From Rhizobium sp. C1 (lineage in GTDB: Bacteria; Pseudomonadota; Alphaproteobacteria; Rhizobiales; Rhizobiaceae), in assembly GCF_021026335.1 (NCBI RefSeq), contig NZ_JAJNCY010000001.1, positions 930,001 through 994,000 on the forward strand: a DNA stretch of 64,000 bases. The letters are read 5' to 3'. Position 1 is the stretch's first letter; each line of letters opens with the position of its first letter. The notes under the pieces were generated by a model. That model did no database searches. It was given only the letters and a program-made list of their open reading frames with translations, and had not been told where the DNA came from. A program made the position numbers and the translations under genes. Positions 1-8,892 of the stretch are shown here, in pieces.

Positions 1-641
1 GCCTTGCCACGGGAACGCTTGCGGCACTTGCGGGCGGTATCGACAAGCCCTACCCGCCGGAAAACCTCCCGCTTTACGAAGCGATCTGCGATGGCGGCGG
101 CCTTGTCGTCAGCGAAATGCCCTTCGGCTGGGAGGCCCGGGCGCGCGACTTCCCGCGACGCAACCGTCTGATTGCCGGAATATCGCTGGGTACAGTGGTC
201 ATTGAAGCGGCATCGCGCTCCGGCTCGCTGATTACTGCGGCACGCGCTGCGGATTTCGGGCGCCTGGTCTTTGCCGTGCCCGGTTCGCCGCTCGATCCAC
301 GCTGCCATGGGACCAACCAACTGCTGAAAGACGGCGCAACAATCGTCACCACGCCGGAGGATGTGATCGAAGCGCTACGACCTCTCGTGGAGACCGATCT
401 GTTTTCGGCTGCCGATGCACGCGAACCGGATGCGGAACGCCCATCAGACAGCTATGAGCCGCCGGATGACGACGACCGCTTCCGCATCGTCAGTGCGCTT
501 GGGCCGACGCCGGCGGAAATCGATGATATCGTGCGACACACCGGCCTTTCGCCCCAGGCTGTCTATCTCGTTCTGCTCGAGCTGGATCTTGCCGGACGTC
601 TTGTCCGCCACAAGGGCGGCCTCGTCAGCCTCGACTATTGA
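1..641 (+). CDS. dprA: DNA processing protein DprA, C-terminal part (5' end outside window)
   Basis: The frame is open from base 3 and reads LATGTLAALAGGID, then YPPEN and SEMPFGW. These are typical of the Rossmann-like core of DprA/Smf, which loads RecA onto incoming single-stranded DNA during natural transformation. The last 60 or so residues (from VSALGPTPAEIDDI to the stop at 639-641) form the winged-helix tail found in many DprA proteins. The N-terminal SAM-like region lies upstream of the window. The stop overlaps the last codons of the convergent small gene by 7 bases. The family call is secure. Whether this organism is transformable cannot be judged from this. Confidence 0.93.
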   Translation, partial: LATGTLAALAGGIDKPYPPENLPLYEAICDGGGLVVSEMPFGWEARARDFPRRNRLIAGISLGTVVIEAASRSGSLITAARAADFGRLVFAVPGSPLDPRCHGTNQLLKDGATIVTTPEDVIEALRPLVETDLFSAADAREPDAERPSDSYEPPDDDDRFRIVSALGPTPAEIDDIVRHTGLSPQAVYLVLLELDLAGRLVRHKGGLVSLDY

Positions 642-850
642 GCGCGCGTCGATGCGCGGGGCGTGAGTCGGCTGCGTCCGGACTGGATGTCGCCCGCTTC
701 CACATAGGCCATTTCGATCAGATAGCAGAGAAGGTCGGCACCTTCGCTCTTGGCGACAAGCCGCAACTCTCCCAGCATCTGCCGGAGATAGGCAATATTT
801 TCTTTGGTTTTCTCGGCGTCGGCTCCATTGTTTCGATGGATCGAATTCAT
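635..850 (-). CDS. Conserved small hypothetical protein (71 aa)
   Basis: A short frame starting at ATG 850 with purine-rich sequence upstream (GAGAG about 9 bases before the ATG). The protein is mostly helical in character, with a central segment LCYLIEMAYVEAGDI preceded by an amphipathic stretch (NIAYLRQMLGELRLVAKSEG). No signal peptide or membrane span is evident. I recall a similar unnamed small protein near dprA/topA in other rhizobia, but assign no function. It sits tail to tail with dprA and divergent from topA, and a plausible sigma-70 promoter lies about 60 bases upstream. It could be a spurious frame, but its composition and position favour a real gene. Confidence 0.6.
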   Translation of the reverse strand: MNSIHRNNGADAEKTKENIAYLRQMLGELRLVAKSEGADLLCYLIEMAYVEAGDIQSGRSRLTPRASTRAQ

Positions 851-912
851 GTCCTACGCTCTCTTTTCCCATTAAAATGCATTGGCTATCGCGCGAACGA
901 TAACTAAACCTG

Positions 913-940
913 AGCATAGTGAATTTATCTATAATTGCAA
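913..940 (-). promoter_or_regulatory. Candidate sigma-70 promoter for the 71-aa gene
   Basis: On the minus strand, TTGCAA (935-940) is separated by 16 bases from TATGCT (913-918). Transcription would start near 906 and give a leader of about 55 bases. The match is by eye only. Confidence 0.35.
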
Positions 941-967
941 CAACCGTTAAATCTATTTATGGTTGCA
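936..967. repeat. Inverted repeat TGCAAC...GTTGCA in the divergent promoter region
   Basis: TGCAAC at 936-941 is mirrored by GTTGCA at 962-967, with further partial symmetry (AACC/GGTT) inside. It lies between the divergent 71-aa gene and topA and overlaps the candidate -35 of the former, so it could be an operator. No regulator is identified. Confidence 0.35.
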
Positions 968-1116
968 TACGGTTTAGCAGGATCGAAAATTGCCCTCGCC
1001 CCCTTGACCGCGACGATTTCCCTGTCCATGTCGGGGTGTAAAATTGCGACCTCAAGTGCGTCCGCCCCTTCTTTGCGTGTTCCCGCACCAAAGCGGCCCG
1101 AGCGGATCTGGATAGT

Positions 1117-3798
1117 ATGATGAACGTAGTCGTGGTGGAATCGCCTGCGAAGGCCAAGACGATCAATAAATATCTGGGCTCCGGCTACAAGGTTCTCGCC
1201 TCGTTCGGGCACGTGCGCGATCTGCCGGCGAAGGACGGCTCGGTTCTTCCCGACCAGGACTTTGAAATGTCGTGGGAGGTTGACTCAGCCTCTGCCAAGC
1301 GCGTCAAGGATATCGCCGACGCACTGAAGGATGCCGACGGCCTCATTCTCGCAACCGACCCGGATCGCGAGGGAGAAGCGATTTCGTGGCATGTGCTCGA
1401 TCTTCTGAAGAAGAAGAAGGTGCTCGGCTCCAAGCCGGTCAAGCGCGTTGTCTTCAACGCCATTACCAAGAAGGCGGTTCTCGATGCGATGGCGCAGCCG
1501 CGCGACATCGATATCCCGCTGGTGGACGCCTATCTGGCGCGCCGCGCGCTCGACTATCTCGTGGGCTTCAACCTCTCTCCGGTCCTGTGGCGCAAGCTGC
1601 CCGGCGCGCGGTCTGCCGGCCGCGTGCAGTCGGTGGCACTGCGCCTCGTCTGCGACCGTGAGTCCGAGATCGAGCGCTTCGTTTCGGAAGAATACTGGAA
1701 CCTCTCGGCGCTTCTGAAGACGCCACGCGGCGATGAATTTGAAGCGCGTCTGGTTTCCGCCGATGGCAAGCGGCTCCAGACCAAGTCGATCGGCAATGGT
1801 GAACAGGCCAACGACCTGAAGGCGCTGCTCGAAGGCGCAGCCTTCGCGGTCGAGTCGGTCGAGGCAAAGCCCGTCAAGCGCAATCCCGGCCCGCCCTTCA
1901 CCACGTCGACCCTGCAGCAGGCCGCCTCCTCGCGCCTCGGCTTCTCGGCGTCGCGCACCATGCAGGTCGCGCAGAAGCTTTATGAAGGCATGGACATCGG
2001 CGGCGAGACGGTCGGTCTCATTACCTATATGCGTACGGACGGCGTGCAGATGGCTCCGGAGGCGATTGATGCCGCCCGTGCAGCGATCATCGATCAGTTC
2101 GGCGCCCGCTACTGCCCGGAAAAGCCGCGCTTCTATTCCACCAAGGCCAAGAACGCACAGGAAGCCCACGAAGCGATCCGTCCGACGGATTTCTCGCGTT
2201 CGCCGGACAAGGTGCGCCGCTTCCTCGACAGCGACCAGCTGCGTCTCTACGAGCTGATCTGGAAGCGCGGTATCGCGAGCCAGATGGCCGGCGCCGAAAT
2301 CGAGCGCACCACGGTTGAAATCCTGGCTGACAATGCGGGCCGCAAGGCGGGCCTGCGTGCCGTCGGCTCGGTCATCCGTTTCGATGGCTTCATTGCCGCC
2401 TATACCGATCAGCGCGAGGAAAACGAGCCTTCGGAAGATGGCGAGGACGATGGCCGCCTGCCGGAAATCAACGCCCGCGAAAAGCTCGACAAGCAGAAGG
2501 TCAATGCCTCCCAGCATTTCACCGAGCCGCCGCCGCGCTATTCGGAAGCCTCGCTCATCAAGAAGATGGAAGAGCTCGGCATCGGCCGCCCCTCCACCTA
2601 TGCCGCGACGATTGCCACGCTGCGCGACCGCGAATATGTGACCATCGACAAGCGCAAGCTCATCCCGGATGCCAAGGGCCGTCTCGTGACGGCGTTTCTC
2701 GAGAACTTCTTCGCGAAGTATGTGGAATACGACTTCACGGCCGATCTCGAAGAAAAGCTCGACAAAATCTCGGCCGGTGAGCTCGACTGGAAGAAGGTTC
2801 TCCGCGAATTCTGGAACGACTTCTTTGCCCAGATCGAGGACACGAAGGAGTTGCGCGTCACCAACGTGCTCGATGCGCTGAACGAGGCGCTGGCTCCGCT
2901 CGTCTTCCCGAAGCGCGAGGATGGATCAGATCCGCGCATCTGCCAGGTCTGCGGCACAGGCAATCTGTCTCTGAAGCTCGGCAAGTATGGCGCCTTTGTC
3001 GGCTGCTCGAACTATCCGGAGTGCAATTATACGCGCCAGCTGTCGGCCGATGCGAACGGCGATGACGCGGCAACCGCTGACGGCCCGACCGTGCTCGGCA
3101 CCGATCCCGACACGGGAGAGGAAGTATCGCTGCGTTCTGGCCGCTTTGGGCCTTACGTCCAGCGCGGCGATGGCAAGGACGCCAAGCGCGCGAGCCTCCC
3201 CAAGGGCTGGAAGCCGGACACGACGACGCTAGAACGCGCGATGTCGCTTCTCTCGCTGCCGCGCGAAGTGGGCATTCATCCCGAAACCGGCAAGCCGATT
3301 TCCGCCAGTATCGGTCGCTATGGTCCTTTCCTGCTGCATGATGGCGCTTACGCCAATCTCGAGTCGGTCGAGGATGTCTTCACGGTCGGCCTCAATCGTG
3401 CCGTGACACTGATCGCCGAGAAGCAGGCGCGAGGCGGCAAGCCCGCGCGGGCCGGGGCCACTGCCCTCAAGGAGCTCGGCGACCATCCGAGCGGCGGTGC
3501 GATCACGGTGCGCGAGGGCCGTTACGGACCTTACGTGAACTGGGGCAAGGTCAATGCGACCCTGCCGCGCGGCAAGGACCCGCAGTCGGTGACGGTCGAA
3601 GAGGCCCTGGCGCTCATTACGGAGAAGGCCGGCAAGGCACCCGCGCCGAAGTCGAAAAGTTCCAAGGCGAAGGCGACCAAGGCTGCAGCAGCCGACAAGC
3701 CGGCAGCGGCAAAGACGACCAAGGCAAAGGCGCCCGCCAAAACTGCGGCAAAGACGCCTGCGAAGGCAAAAGCGGCCCCAAAGGCCAAGAAGGGCTGA
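1117..3798 (+). CDS. topA: DNA topoisomerase I (omega protein)
   Basis: A type IA topoisomerase that relaxes negative supercoils through a transient 5'-phosphotyrosine link. The Toprim domain begins at VVVESPAKAKTI, and the acidic motif TDPDREGEAISWH follows around residues 79-92. The catalytic tyrosine is in ITYMRTDG (Tyr304, counted from the first ATG). A C4 zinc ribbon (CQVCG...CSNYPEC) starts near residue 609. Several glycine-rich repeats (GRYGPF/GRYGPY type) follow. The tail is a long Lys/Ala-rich low-complexity stretch typical of alphaproteobacterial TopA. Two ATGs in tandem (1117 and 1120) are possible starts. rnr follows after 3 bases, so the two are co-transcribed. Confidence 0.97.
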   Translation: MMNVVVVESPAKAKTINKYLGSGYKVLASFGHVRDLPAKDGSVLPDQDFEMSWEVDSASAKRVKDIADALKDADGLILATDPDREGEAISWHVLDLLKKKKVLGSKPVKRVVFNAITKKAVLDAMAQPRDIDIPLVDAYLARRALDYLVGFNLSPVLWRKLPGARSAGRVQSVALRLVCDRESEIERFVSEEYWNLSALLKTPRGDEFEARLVSADGKRLQTKSIGNGEQANDLKALLEGAAFAVESVEAKPVKRNPGPPFTTSTLQQAASSRLGFSASRTMQVAQKLYEGMDIGGETVGLITYMRTDGVQMAPEAIDAARAAIIDQFGARYCPEKPRFYSTKAKNAQEAHEAIRPTDFSRSPDKVRRFLDSDQLRLYELIWKRGIASQMAGAEIERTTVEILADNAGRKAGLRAVGSVIRFDGFIAAYTDQREENEPSEDGEDDGRLPEINAREKLDKQKVNASQHFTEPPPRYSEASLIKKMEELGIGRPSTYAATIATLRDREYVTIDKRKLIPDAKGRLVTAFLENFFAKYVEYDFTADLEEKLDKISAGELDWKKVLREFWNDFFAQIEDTKELRVTNVLDALNEALAPLVFPKREDGSDPRICQVCGTGNLSLKLGKYGAFVGCSNYPECNYTRQLSADANGDDAATADGPTVLGTDPDTGEEVSLRSGRFGPYVQRGDGKDAKRASLPKGWKPDTTTLERAMSLLSLPREVGIHPETGKPISASIGRYGPFLLHDGAYANLESVEDVFTVGLNRAVTLIAEKQARGGKPARAGATALKELGDHPSGGAITVREGRYGPYVNWGKVNATLPRGKDPQSVTVEEALALITEKAGKAPAPKSKSSKAKATKAAAADKPAAAKTTKAKAPAKTAAKTPAKAKAAPKAKKG

Positions 3799-3801
3799 CC
3801 C

Positions 3802-6177
3802 GTGACACGCAAGCGGCACGATGAAATCGATGGTGCCGGCGAGCACGGCGCATCCGAAAGCGGCAACGGAAACCGGACGCGCAAGCGTGGCGGCAAACCC
3901 GCTGCGCCCGCTGCGGATTTCGTCTACGGGCAATTGCCGTCGCGCGAAGTCGTGCTGCGTTTCATCGCCGATCATCCGCAAAAGGCGTCCAAGCGCGAGC
4001 TTTACAAGGCTTTCGGCATCAAGGGTGACGACCGGATTGCGCTCAAAGACATGCTGCGCGATCTCGAAGACGAAGGGATGGTCGAGAGAAACCGCAAGTC
4101 ACTTGTGCGTCCGGGTGCGCTGCCGCCGGTCACGGTTCTCGACATCACGGTTCGCGGCAAGGACGGCGAGCTGATCGCCCGTCCCGCCGAATGGCTGGAC
4201 GAGATGGGCGTGGCGCCAGCGGTGGCCATCCGCCAGTCCTCGAATGCCGGACGCTCGGGGCGCGACAAGGCCCCGGTTGCCGGTCTCGGCGACCGCGTGC
4301 TCGCGAAGATTTTCCCCGCCACCGATCGCGGCGGCCCGGCCTATACGGCGCGGATCATCAAGGTCCTCGACAAGCGCAAGAATGCCGGCATGGGCGTCTT
4401 CAAGGTGACGCCCGGCGGTGGCGGGCGCGTGCTGCCGATCGACCGGCGTGGCGAAGAGCTGGTGGTCGATCCGGATTACACGAATAATGCGCAGGACGGC
4501 GATCTGGTCGAGATCGAAACGCTGCGCATCGGCCGCTACGGGCTGGCGCGCGCCAAGGTTCTCTCGGTCATCGGTTCGGTGGCTTCGGAAAAAGCGATCT
4601 CTATGATCGCCATCCATGCCCACGGCATTCCTTATATTTTCCCCGACAAGGTCATGGCCGAGGCGGAAGCCGCCAAGCCCGCCTCCATGTCGAAGCGTGA
4701 GGACTGGCGGAAGCTCCCGCTCATCACCATCGACCCGGCAGACGCCAAGGACCATGACGATGCGGTCTATGCGGAAGATGACCCATCGCCGGACAATCCG
4801 GGCGGCGTGATCGTCACGGTCGCGATTGCGGACGTCTCGTGGTATGTCCGCCCGAATTCGCCACTGGACCGCGAGGCGCTGAAGCGTGGCAACTCGGTCT
4901 ATTTCCCGGACCGCGTCGTGCCGATGCTGCCTGAGCGGATTTCGAACGACCTCTGCTCGCTTCGCGAAGGCGAGGACCGGCCGGCGATCGCGGTTCGCAT
5001 GACCTTCTCCAAGGCGGGTCGCAAGGCGGGGCACACCTTCCACCGCATCATGATGAAGAGCGCGGCCAAGCTCTCCTACCAGCAGGCACAAGCGGCGATC
5101 GACGGCGCACCGGACGAGAAGACCGGGCCGCTGCTCGACACGATCCTCAAGCCGCTGTGGCATGCCTATCGCATCATGACGATCGGACGCGATCGCCGCG
5201 AACCGCTGGAACTCGATCTGCCGGAGCGGAAGATTCTTCTGAAGAGCGATGGCACCGTCGATCGCGTCTTCGTGCCGCCGCGTCTCGACGCGCATCGGCT
5301 GATCGAAGAGATGATGATCCAGGCGAACGTCGCGGCGGCTGAAACGCTGGAGAAGGCGCGTCAGCCCCTGCTCTACCGTGTTCACGACACGCCATCGCTC
5401 GCCAAACAGGAAGTGCTGCGCGAGTTCCTGGGCACGCTCGAAATGTCTCTGGCACGCGGCAACCTGCGCTCGAGCCATTTCAACCAGATCCTCGACAAGG
5501 CGCGTGGCACGCCGGTTGAGACCATGGTCTCCGAGATGGTGCTACGCTCGCAGAGCCAGGCGATCTACAGCCCGGAAAATCTCGGGCATTTCGGCCTCAA
5601 CTTGATGAAATATGCGCATTTCACCTCGCCGATCCGACGCTATTCGGACCTGATCGTGCATCGCGGTCTCGTCAAGGCGCTGAACCTTGGCGAAGGCGGG
5701 CTGACGATGGAGGAAGAGGAAGTCCTCGACGACATCGCCGCCGAAATCTCGACCTTCGAGCGCCGCGCCATGAAGGCTGAGCGCGACACTGTGGACCGCC
5801 TGATTGCGCATCATCTGGCAGGCCGCATCGGGGAAAGCTTCGATGGGCGCGTTTCCGGCGTCACCAAGTCTGGCCTGTTCATTTCGCTGCCGCAGTTCGG
5901 CGCGGACGGCTTCGTGCCGGTCTCGACACTGGGCATGGATTATTTCATATATGACGAAGCCCATCAGGCGCTGACAGGTGAGAAAACCGGACTTGGCTAT
6001 CGTCTGGGCGACAATGTCGAGGTGCGGCTGGCCGAGGCCATTCCTTTGGCCGGTTCCCTGCGGTTCGAAATTCTGAGCGAGGGTCGGCGGATGCCGACGG
6101 GAGCCCGCTCATTTCACAAGTCTGGCCGCAAGTCGGTCAAGCGGCCGGGGACACGGCCGCCGCGTGGCCGCCGCTAA
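3802..6177 (+). CDS. rnr: Ribonuclease R
   Basis: A processive 3'-5' exoribonuclease able to degrade structured RNA and involved in mRNA and stable-RNA turnover. The start is GTG 3802, three bases after the topA stop. An N-terminal helix-turn-helix-like region (ASKRELYKAFGIKG) precedes cold-shock domains. The RNB catalytic motif DPADAKDHDDAVYAE lies near residue 311, and TSPIRRYSDLIVHRGL marks the end of the RNB domain. A C-terminal S1 domain (GRVSGVTKSGLFISL) and a basic tail (RPPRGRR) complete the protein. At 791 residues it has the full usual length. The topA-rnr pairing followed by DUF983 and NUDIX genes is familiar in Rhizobiales. Confidence 0.96.
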   Translation: MTRKRHDEIDGAGEHGASESGNGNRTRKRGGKPAAPAADFVYGQLPSREVVLRFIADHPQKASKRELYKAFGIKGDDRIALKDMLRDLEDEGMVERNRKSLVRPGALPPVTVLDITVRGKDGELIARPAEWLDEMGVAPAVAIRQSSNAGRSGRDKAPVAGLGDRVLAKIFPATDRGGPAYTARIIKVLDKRKNAGMGVFKVTPGGGGRVLPIDRRGEELVVDPDYTNNAQDGDLVEIETLRIGRYGLARAKVLSVIGSVASEKAISMIAIHAHGIPYIFPDKVMAEAEAAKPASMSKREDWRKLPLITIDPADAKDHDDAVYAEDDPSPDNPGGVIVTVAIADVSWYVRPNSPLDREALKRGNSVYFPDRVVPMLPERISNDLCSLREGEDRPAIAVRMTFSKAGRKAGHTFHRIMMKSAAKLSYQQAQAAIDGAPDEKTGPLLDTILKPLWHAYRIMTIGRDRREPLELDLPERKILLKSDGTVDRVFVPPRLDAHRLIEEMMIQANVAAAETLEKARQPLLYRVHDTPSLAKQEVLREFLGTLEMSLARGNLRSSHFNQILDKARGTPVETMVSEMVLRSQSQAIYSPENLGHFGLNLMKYAHFTSPIRRYSDLIVHRGLVKALNLGEGGLTMEEEEVLDDIAAEISTFERRAMKAERDTVDRLIAHHLAGRIGESFDGRVSGVTKSGLFISLPQFGADGFVPVSTLGMDYFIYDEAHQALTGEKTGLGYRLGDNVEVRLAEAIPLAGSLRFEILSEGRRMPTGARSFHKSGRKSVKRPGTRPPRGRR

Positions 6178-6213
6178 CGTGGCCGGGTCTTCGGGCCGAT
6201 GGGAGGCAGTTTG

Positions 6214-6657
6214 ATGAGTTCGAGCAGCGACGTCAGCGAGATCGTGGTCGAGGATGCGCATCGTCCGGTCTGGCCGGCGATCAGGCGGGGACTGCTCAAC
6301 ACCTGCCCGGCCTGCGGCTCTGCACGGCTCTTCAAGGCCTTTCTGAAGCCGGTGGATGCCTGCGCGGCCTGCGGTACGGATTTCACGCCGCAGCGTGCCG
6401 ACGACCTCCCGCCCTATATCGTCATTGTCGTCGTCGGACACGTCCTGCTGACCGCCTATATGCTGACGGACGATTTCATGCCCAAGTCCCTGTGGGCTCA
6501 ATTCCTCATATGGGTTCCGCTGACGATCCTGTTTTCGGTGACCATCATCCAGCCCATCAAGGGCGGCGTCATCGGTCTGCAATGGGCGCTGCGTATGCAC
6601 GGTTTCGGGGGCATAGACCCCAACGACCCAACAGAGGAGCCGGAGGACCGGAGATGA
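6214..6657 (+). CDS. DUF983 family membrane protein
   Basis: The protein has two CxxC knuckles (CPACGSARLF and CAACG) followed by two hydrophobic helices, the pattern of DUF983, whose biochemical role is not known. I prefer ATG 6214 (147 aa) because GGGAGG at 6201-6206 sits at ideal distance. The in-frame ATG 6199 lies upstream of that ribosome site. The stop overlaps the start of the NUDIX gene (ATGA), so the two are translationally coupled. The likely location is the inner membrane with a cytoplasmic zinc ribbon. The chain ends in an acidic, proline-containing tail. Confidence 0.85.
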   Translation: MSSSSDVSEIVVEDAHRPVWPAIRRGLLNTCPACGSARLFKAFLKPVDACAACGTDFTPQRADDLPPYIVIVVVGHVLLTAYMLTDDFMPKSLWAQFLIWVPLTILFSVTIIQPIKGGVIGLQWALRMHGFGGIDPNDPTEEPEDRR

Positions 6658-7376
6658 CGGACGCACCGGGCGTAGCCTATCTTCCGGATGCCGCCATGCT
6701 TGCCGCGCAAGGCGGCCATCCGACCTTGCGGCCGCGCGACGCGGCAACCCTGCTTCTGCTGAGGCGCGATAAGGGCAAGACGCAGGTCTTGTCCGGGCGG
6801 CGCAGCGACAAGCACAAGTTCATGCCGGGCCTCTATGTGTTTCCCGGCGGGCGGCGTGATCCGGCCGATTCGCGCGTGGCCGTTTCGGGCGTGATTGCCG
6901 AGCATGTGGCCCGCAAGCTTGCCTACAAGTCCGGTGCACGCATGACCGATGCCCGCATGCGGGCGCTTGCGGTGGCCGCCATTCGCGAGACCTACGAAGA
7001 GGTGGGCCTGACCATCGGCACGCCGCATGGCAGGCTGAAGGCCACCCTGCCCTTTACGCCGAATATCGGCCCGTTGAGGCTGGTCGGGCGGGCGATCACG
7101 CCTCCCGGACGCTCACGGCGCTTCGACACGCGTTTCTTCGCCCTCTTTGCAGAGGAGCTGCGGCTGGATCTCAGCCTATTGCGGCCAAGCCCCGAACTTG
7201 AAACGTTGGAATGGGTGGATGTGGACGCGATCGGCGACCTCAAGATGCCCGGAATCACGCTGGCGATCCTCGCCGACATCAGCGCCATGCTGAAAATTTC
7301 GCCGGAATTGAATCTCGACCTGCCAGTTCCATTCTATTACATGCGCAGCGGCAAGTTCGTCCGCGAAGAGATCTGA
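6654..7376 (+). CDS. NUDIX hydrolase
   Basis: A 240-residue protein beginning at an ATG that overlaps the DUF983 stop by four bases, with GGAG just upstream. It carries the core of a Nudix box (RETYEEVGL, with the glycine and first glutamate of the box further upstream), plus the FMPGLYVFPGGRRDPAD segment that normally precedes it in this subgroup. Nudix enzymes hydrolyse nucleoside diphosphates linked to another moiety, and the substrate here cannot be predicted. The long insertion between FPGG and the RE..EE core resembles the alphaproteobacterial NUDT19-like or CoA-pyrophosphatase-like members. A longer in-frame opening back to 6492 only overlaps the DUF983 gene. Confidence 0.85.
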   Translation: MTDAPGVAYLPDAAMLAAQGGHPTLRPRDAATLLLLRRDKGKTQVLSGRRSDKHKFMPGLYVFPGGRRDPADSRVAVSGVIAEHVARKLAYKSGARMTDARMRALAVAAIRETYEEVGLTIGTPHGRLKATLPFTPNIGPLRLVGRAITPPGRSRRFDTRFFALFAEELRLDLSLLRPSPELETLEWVDVDAIGDLKMPGITLAILADISAMLKISPELNLDLPVPFYYMRSGKFVREEI

Positions 7377-7383
7377 ACATTTC

Positions 7384-8583
7384 ATGGAATTGCCAGTGCA
7401 GAAGAGTTCACAAGACCAGGACAATATCAGGTGGCCCTCCTTCATCGCCGCCACGGCTTCGGTGACGGCGGTCGGCGTGGCTATCGGTCTGGGTCTGCCA
7501 CTCCTTTCAATGATTCTGGAAAAGCGCGGCGTGCCGTCCACACTGATCGGGCTGAACTCCGCCATGGCCGGCATTGCCGCCATGATGGCGGCCCCGGTCA
7601 CGACCAGGCTTGCGCATCGCTTCAGCGTACCCTCGACAATGATCGTCGCGGTGCTGCTGGCAGCATTGAGTGCACCGGGCTTCTATTTCGCAACGAATTT
7701 CTGGCTCTGGTTCCCGCTGCGAATCGTCTTCCACGGCGCCACGACGACGCTCTTCATCCTGTCGGAGTTCTGGATCAACGCCTCAGCGCCACCCAAGAAG
7801 CGCGGCTTGGCGCTCGGGGTCTATGCCACCGTTCTATCTGTTGGCTTCGCGCTCGGGCCGCTGATCTTCGCGCGAATCGGCAGTGAGGGATTGCTGCCTT
7901 TCCTCCTTGGCGCAGTGGTTCTGCTGATCGCGGCCGTTCCCGTGTTCGTTGCCCGCGGCGAATGTCCGGTGATTGACGAGAAGCCCCAGCTGCATTTCAT
8001 GCGCTACATTCTGCTGGTGCCGACAGCCACGGCGGCGGTCTTCGTCTTCGGCGCGGTCGAAGCGGGCGGCCTCTCGCTGTTTCCCATCTACGCAACCCGC
8101 AGCGGCTTCTCCGAGGCGCAGGCGGCCCTTCTGCTGACGCTGATGGGAATCGGCAACATGCTCTTCCAGATCCCCCTCGGGCTGATCTCGGACCGGCTGA
8201 AGGATCGGCGCATTCTGTTGTTTATCATGGCCTTTTGCGGCCTCATCGGAGCGTTTATTCTACCGCTGCTGTCCGACAGCTGGGAGCTGCTGGCGGTCGT
8301 CCTGCTGTTCTGGGGTGGCTCCGTGGCCGGGCTTTACACGGTGGGCCTGAGCCATCTGGGTTCGAGACTGACCGGCGCGGATCTTGTGGCGGCCAATGCC
8401 GCCTTCATCTTCTGCTATGCTGTAGGGACGGTAGCAGGTCCGCAGGTGATCGGCGCAGCCATGGATGCGAGCGCGAAATATGGCTATGGCCAGCAAGGTT
8501 TCGCCTGGGCGATTGCCTTCTTCTTCGGCCTCTATTTCGTGCTTTCCGGGGTGCGAATGATTTTCCGGCCCAAAAAGGCTTGA
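7384..8583 (+). CDS. MFS transporter
   Basis: A 399-residue, highly hydrophobic protein with the alternating membrane segments and short basic loops of a 12-helix major facilitator. Loop motifs such as GLISDRLKDRR between helices resemble the family A-motif. The start at ATG 7384 has GAGAT upstream and lies 7 bases after the NUDIX stop, so it probably belongs to the same transcript. The substrate is unknown. It resembles the YfcJ/UMF-like sugar or drug efflux clade, but that is only an impression. No unusual feature is visible. Confidence 0.85.
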   Translation: MELPVQKSSQDQDNIRWPSFIAATASVTAVGVAIGLGLPLLSMILEKRGVPSTLIGLNSAMAGIAAMMAAPVTTRLAHRFSVPSTMIVAVLLAALSAPGFYFATNFWLWFPLRIVFHGATTTLFILSEFWINASAPPKKRGLALGVYATVLSVGFALGPLIFARIGSEGLLPFLLGAVVLLIAAVPVFVARGECPVIDEKPQLHFMRYILLVPTATAAVFVFGAVEAGGLSLFPIYATRSGFSEAQAALLLTLMGIGNMLFQIPLGLISDRLKDRRILLFIMAFCGLIGAFILPLLSDSWELLAVVLLFWGGSVAGLYTVGLSHLGSRLTGADLVAANAAFIFCYAVGTVAGPQVIGAAMDASAKYGYGQQGFAWAIAFFFGLYFVLSGVRMIFRPKKA

Positions 8584-8590
8584 CTTTTCG

Positions 8591-8613
8591 GGCGCGATTT
8601 GTAGTTTCGCGCC
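8591..8613 (+). terminator. Possible hairpin terminator after the MFS gene
   Basis: GGCGCGA (8591-8597) pairs with TCGCGCC (8607-8613). No convincing T-run follows, so it may only attenuate read-through into rpmG. Confidence 0.3.
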
Positions 8614-8671
8614 AGATTTCGCCAAGCCGGATACACCGCTTCGGCGACGCTTTTTATTGAGGCACTGAAAA

Positions 8672-8839
8672 ATGGCGAAAGCAACAACCATCAAGATCAA
8701 GCTTCTGTCGACTGCCGACACGGGCTTCTTCTACGTCACCACGAAGAACAGCCGTACCATGACGGACAAGATGACGAAGACGAAGTACGATCCGGTCGTC
8801 AAGAAGCACGTCGAGTTCAAGGAAACGAAGATCAAGTAA
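8672..8839 (+). CDS. rpmG: 50S ribosomal protein L33
   Basis: A 55-codon gene. The protein begins [18 protein letters not shown] and continues [16 protein letters not shown], then ends [18 protein letters not shown], which is the alphaproteobacterial L33. It is a component of the large ribosomal subunit near the E site. This version lacks the paired zinc-binding CxxC motifs (the C- form of L33). It is expressed from its own short upstream region and followed by a clear terminator. Confidence 0.97.
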   Translation: MAKATTIKIKLLSTADTGFFYVTTKNSRTMTDKMTKTKYDPVVKKHVEFKETKIK

Positions 8840-8866
8840 TCTGCTTGATCCATTCTGTTTCAGATC

Positions 8867-8892
8867 GGGGCCGAAAGGCCCCGTTTCATTTT
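8867..8892 (+). terminator. Rho-independent terminator of rpmG
   Basis: A perfect hairpin, GGGGCC-GAAA-GGCCCC (8867-8882), followed by GTTTCATTTT, 27 bases after the rpmG stop. Confidence 0.85.

Noticed and set aside
4099-5478. A 459-codon minus-strand frame inside rnr
   Set aside because: Antisense to the conserved RNase R catalytic domain, with no recognisable motifs.
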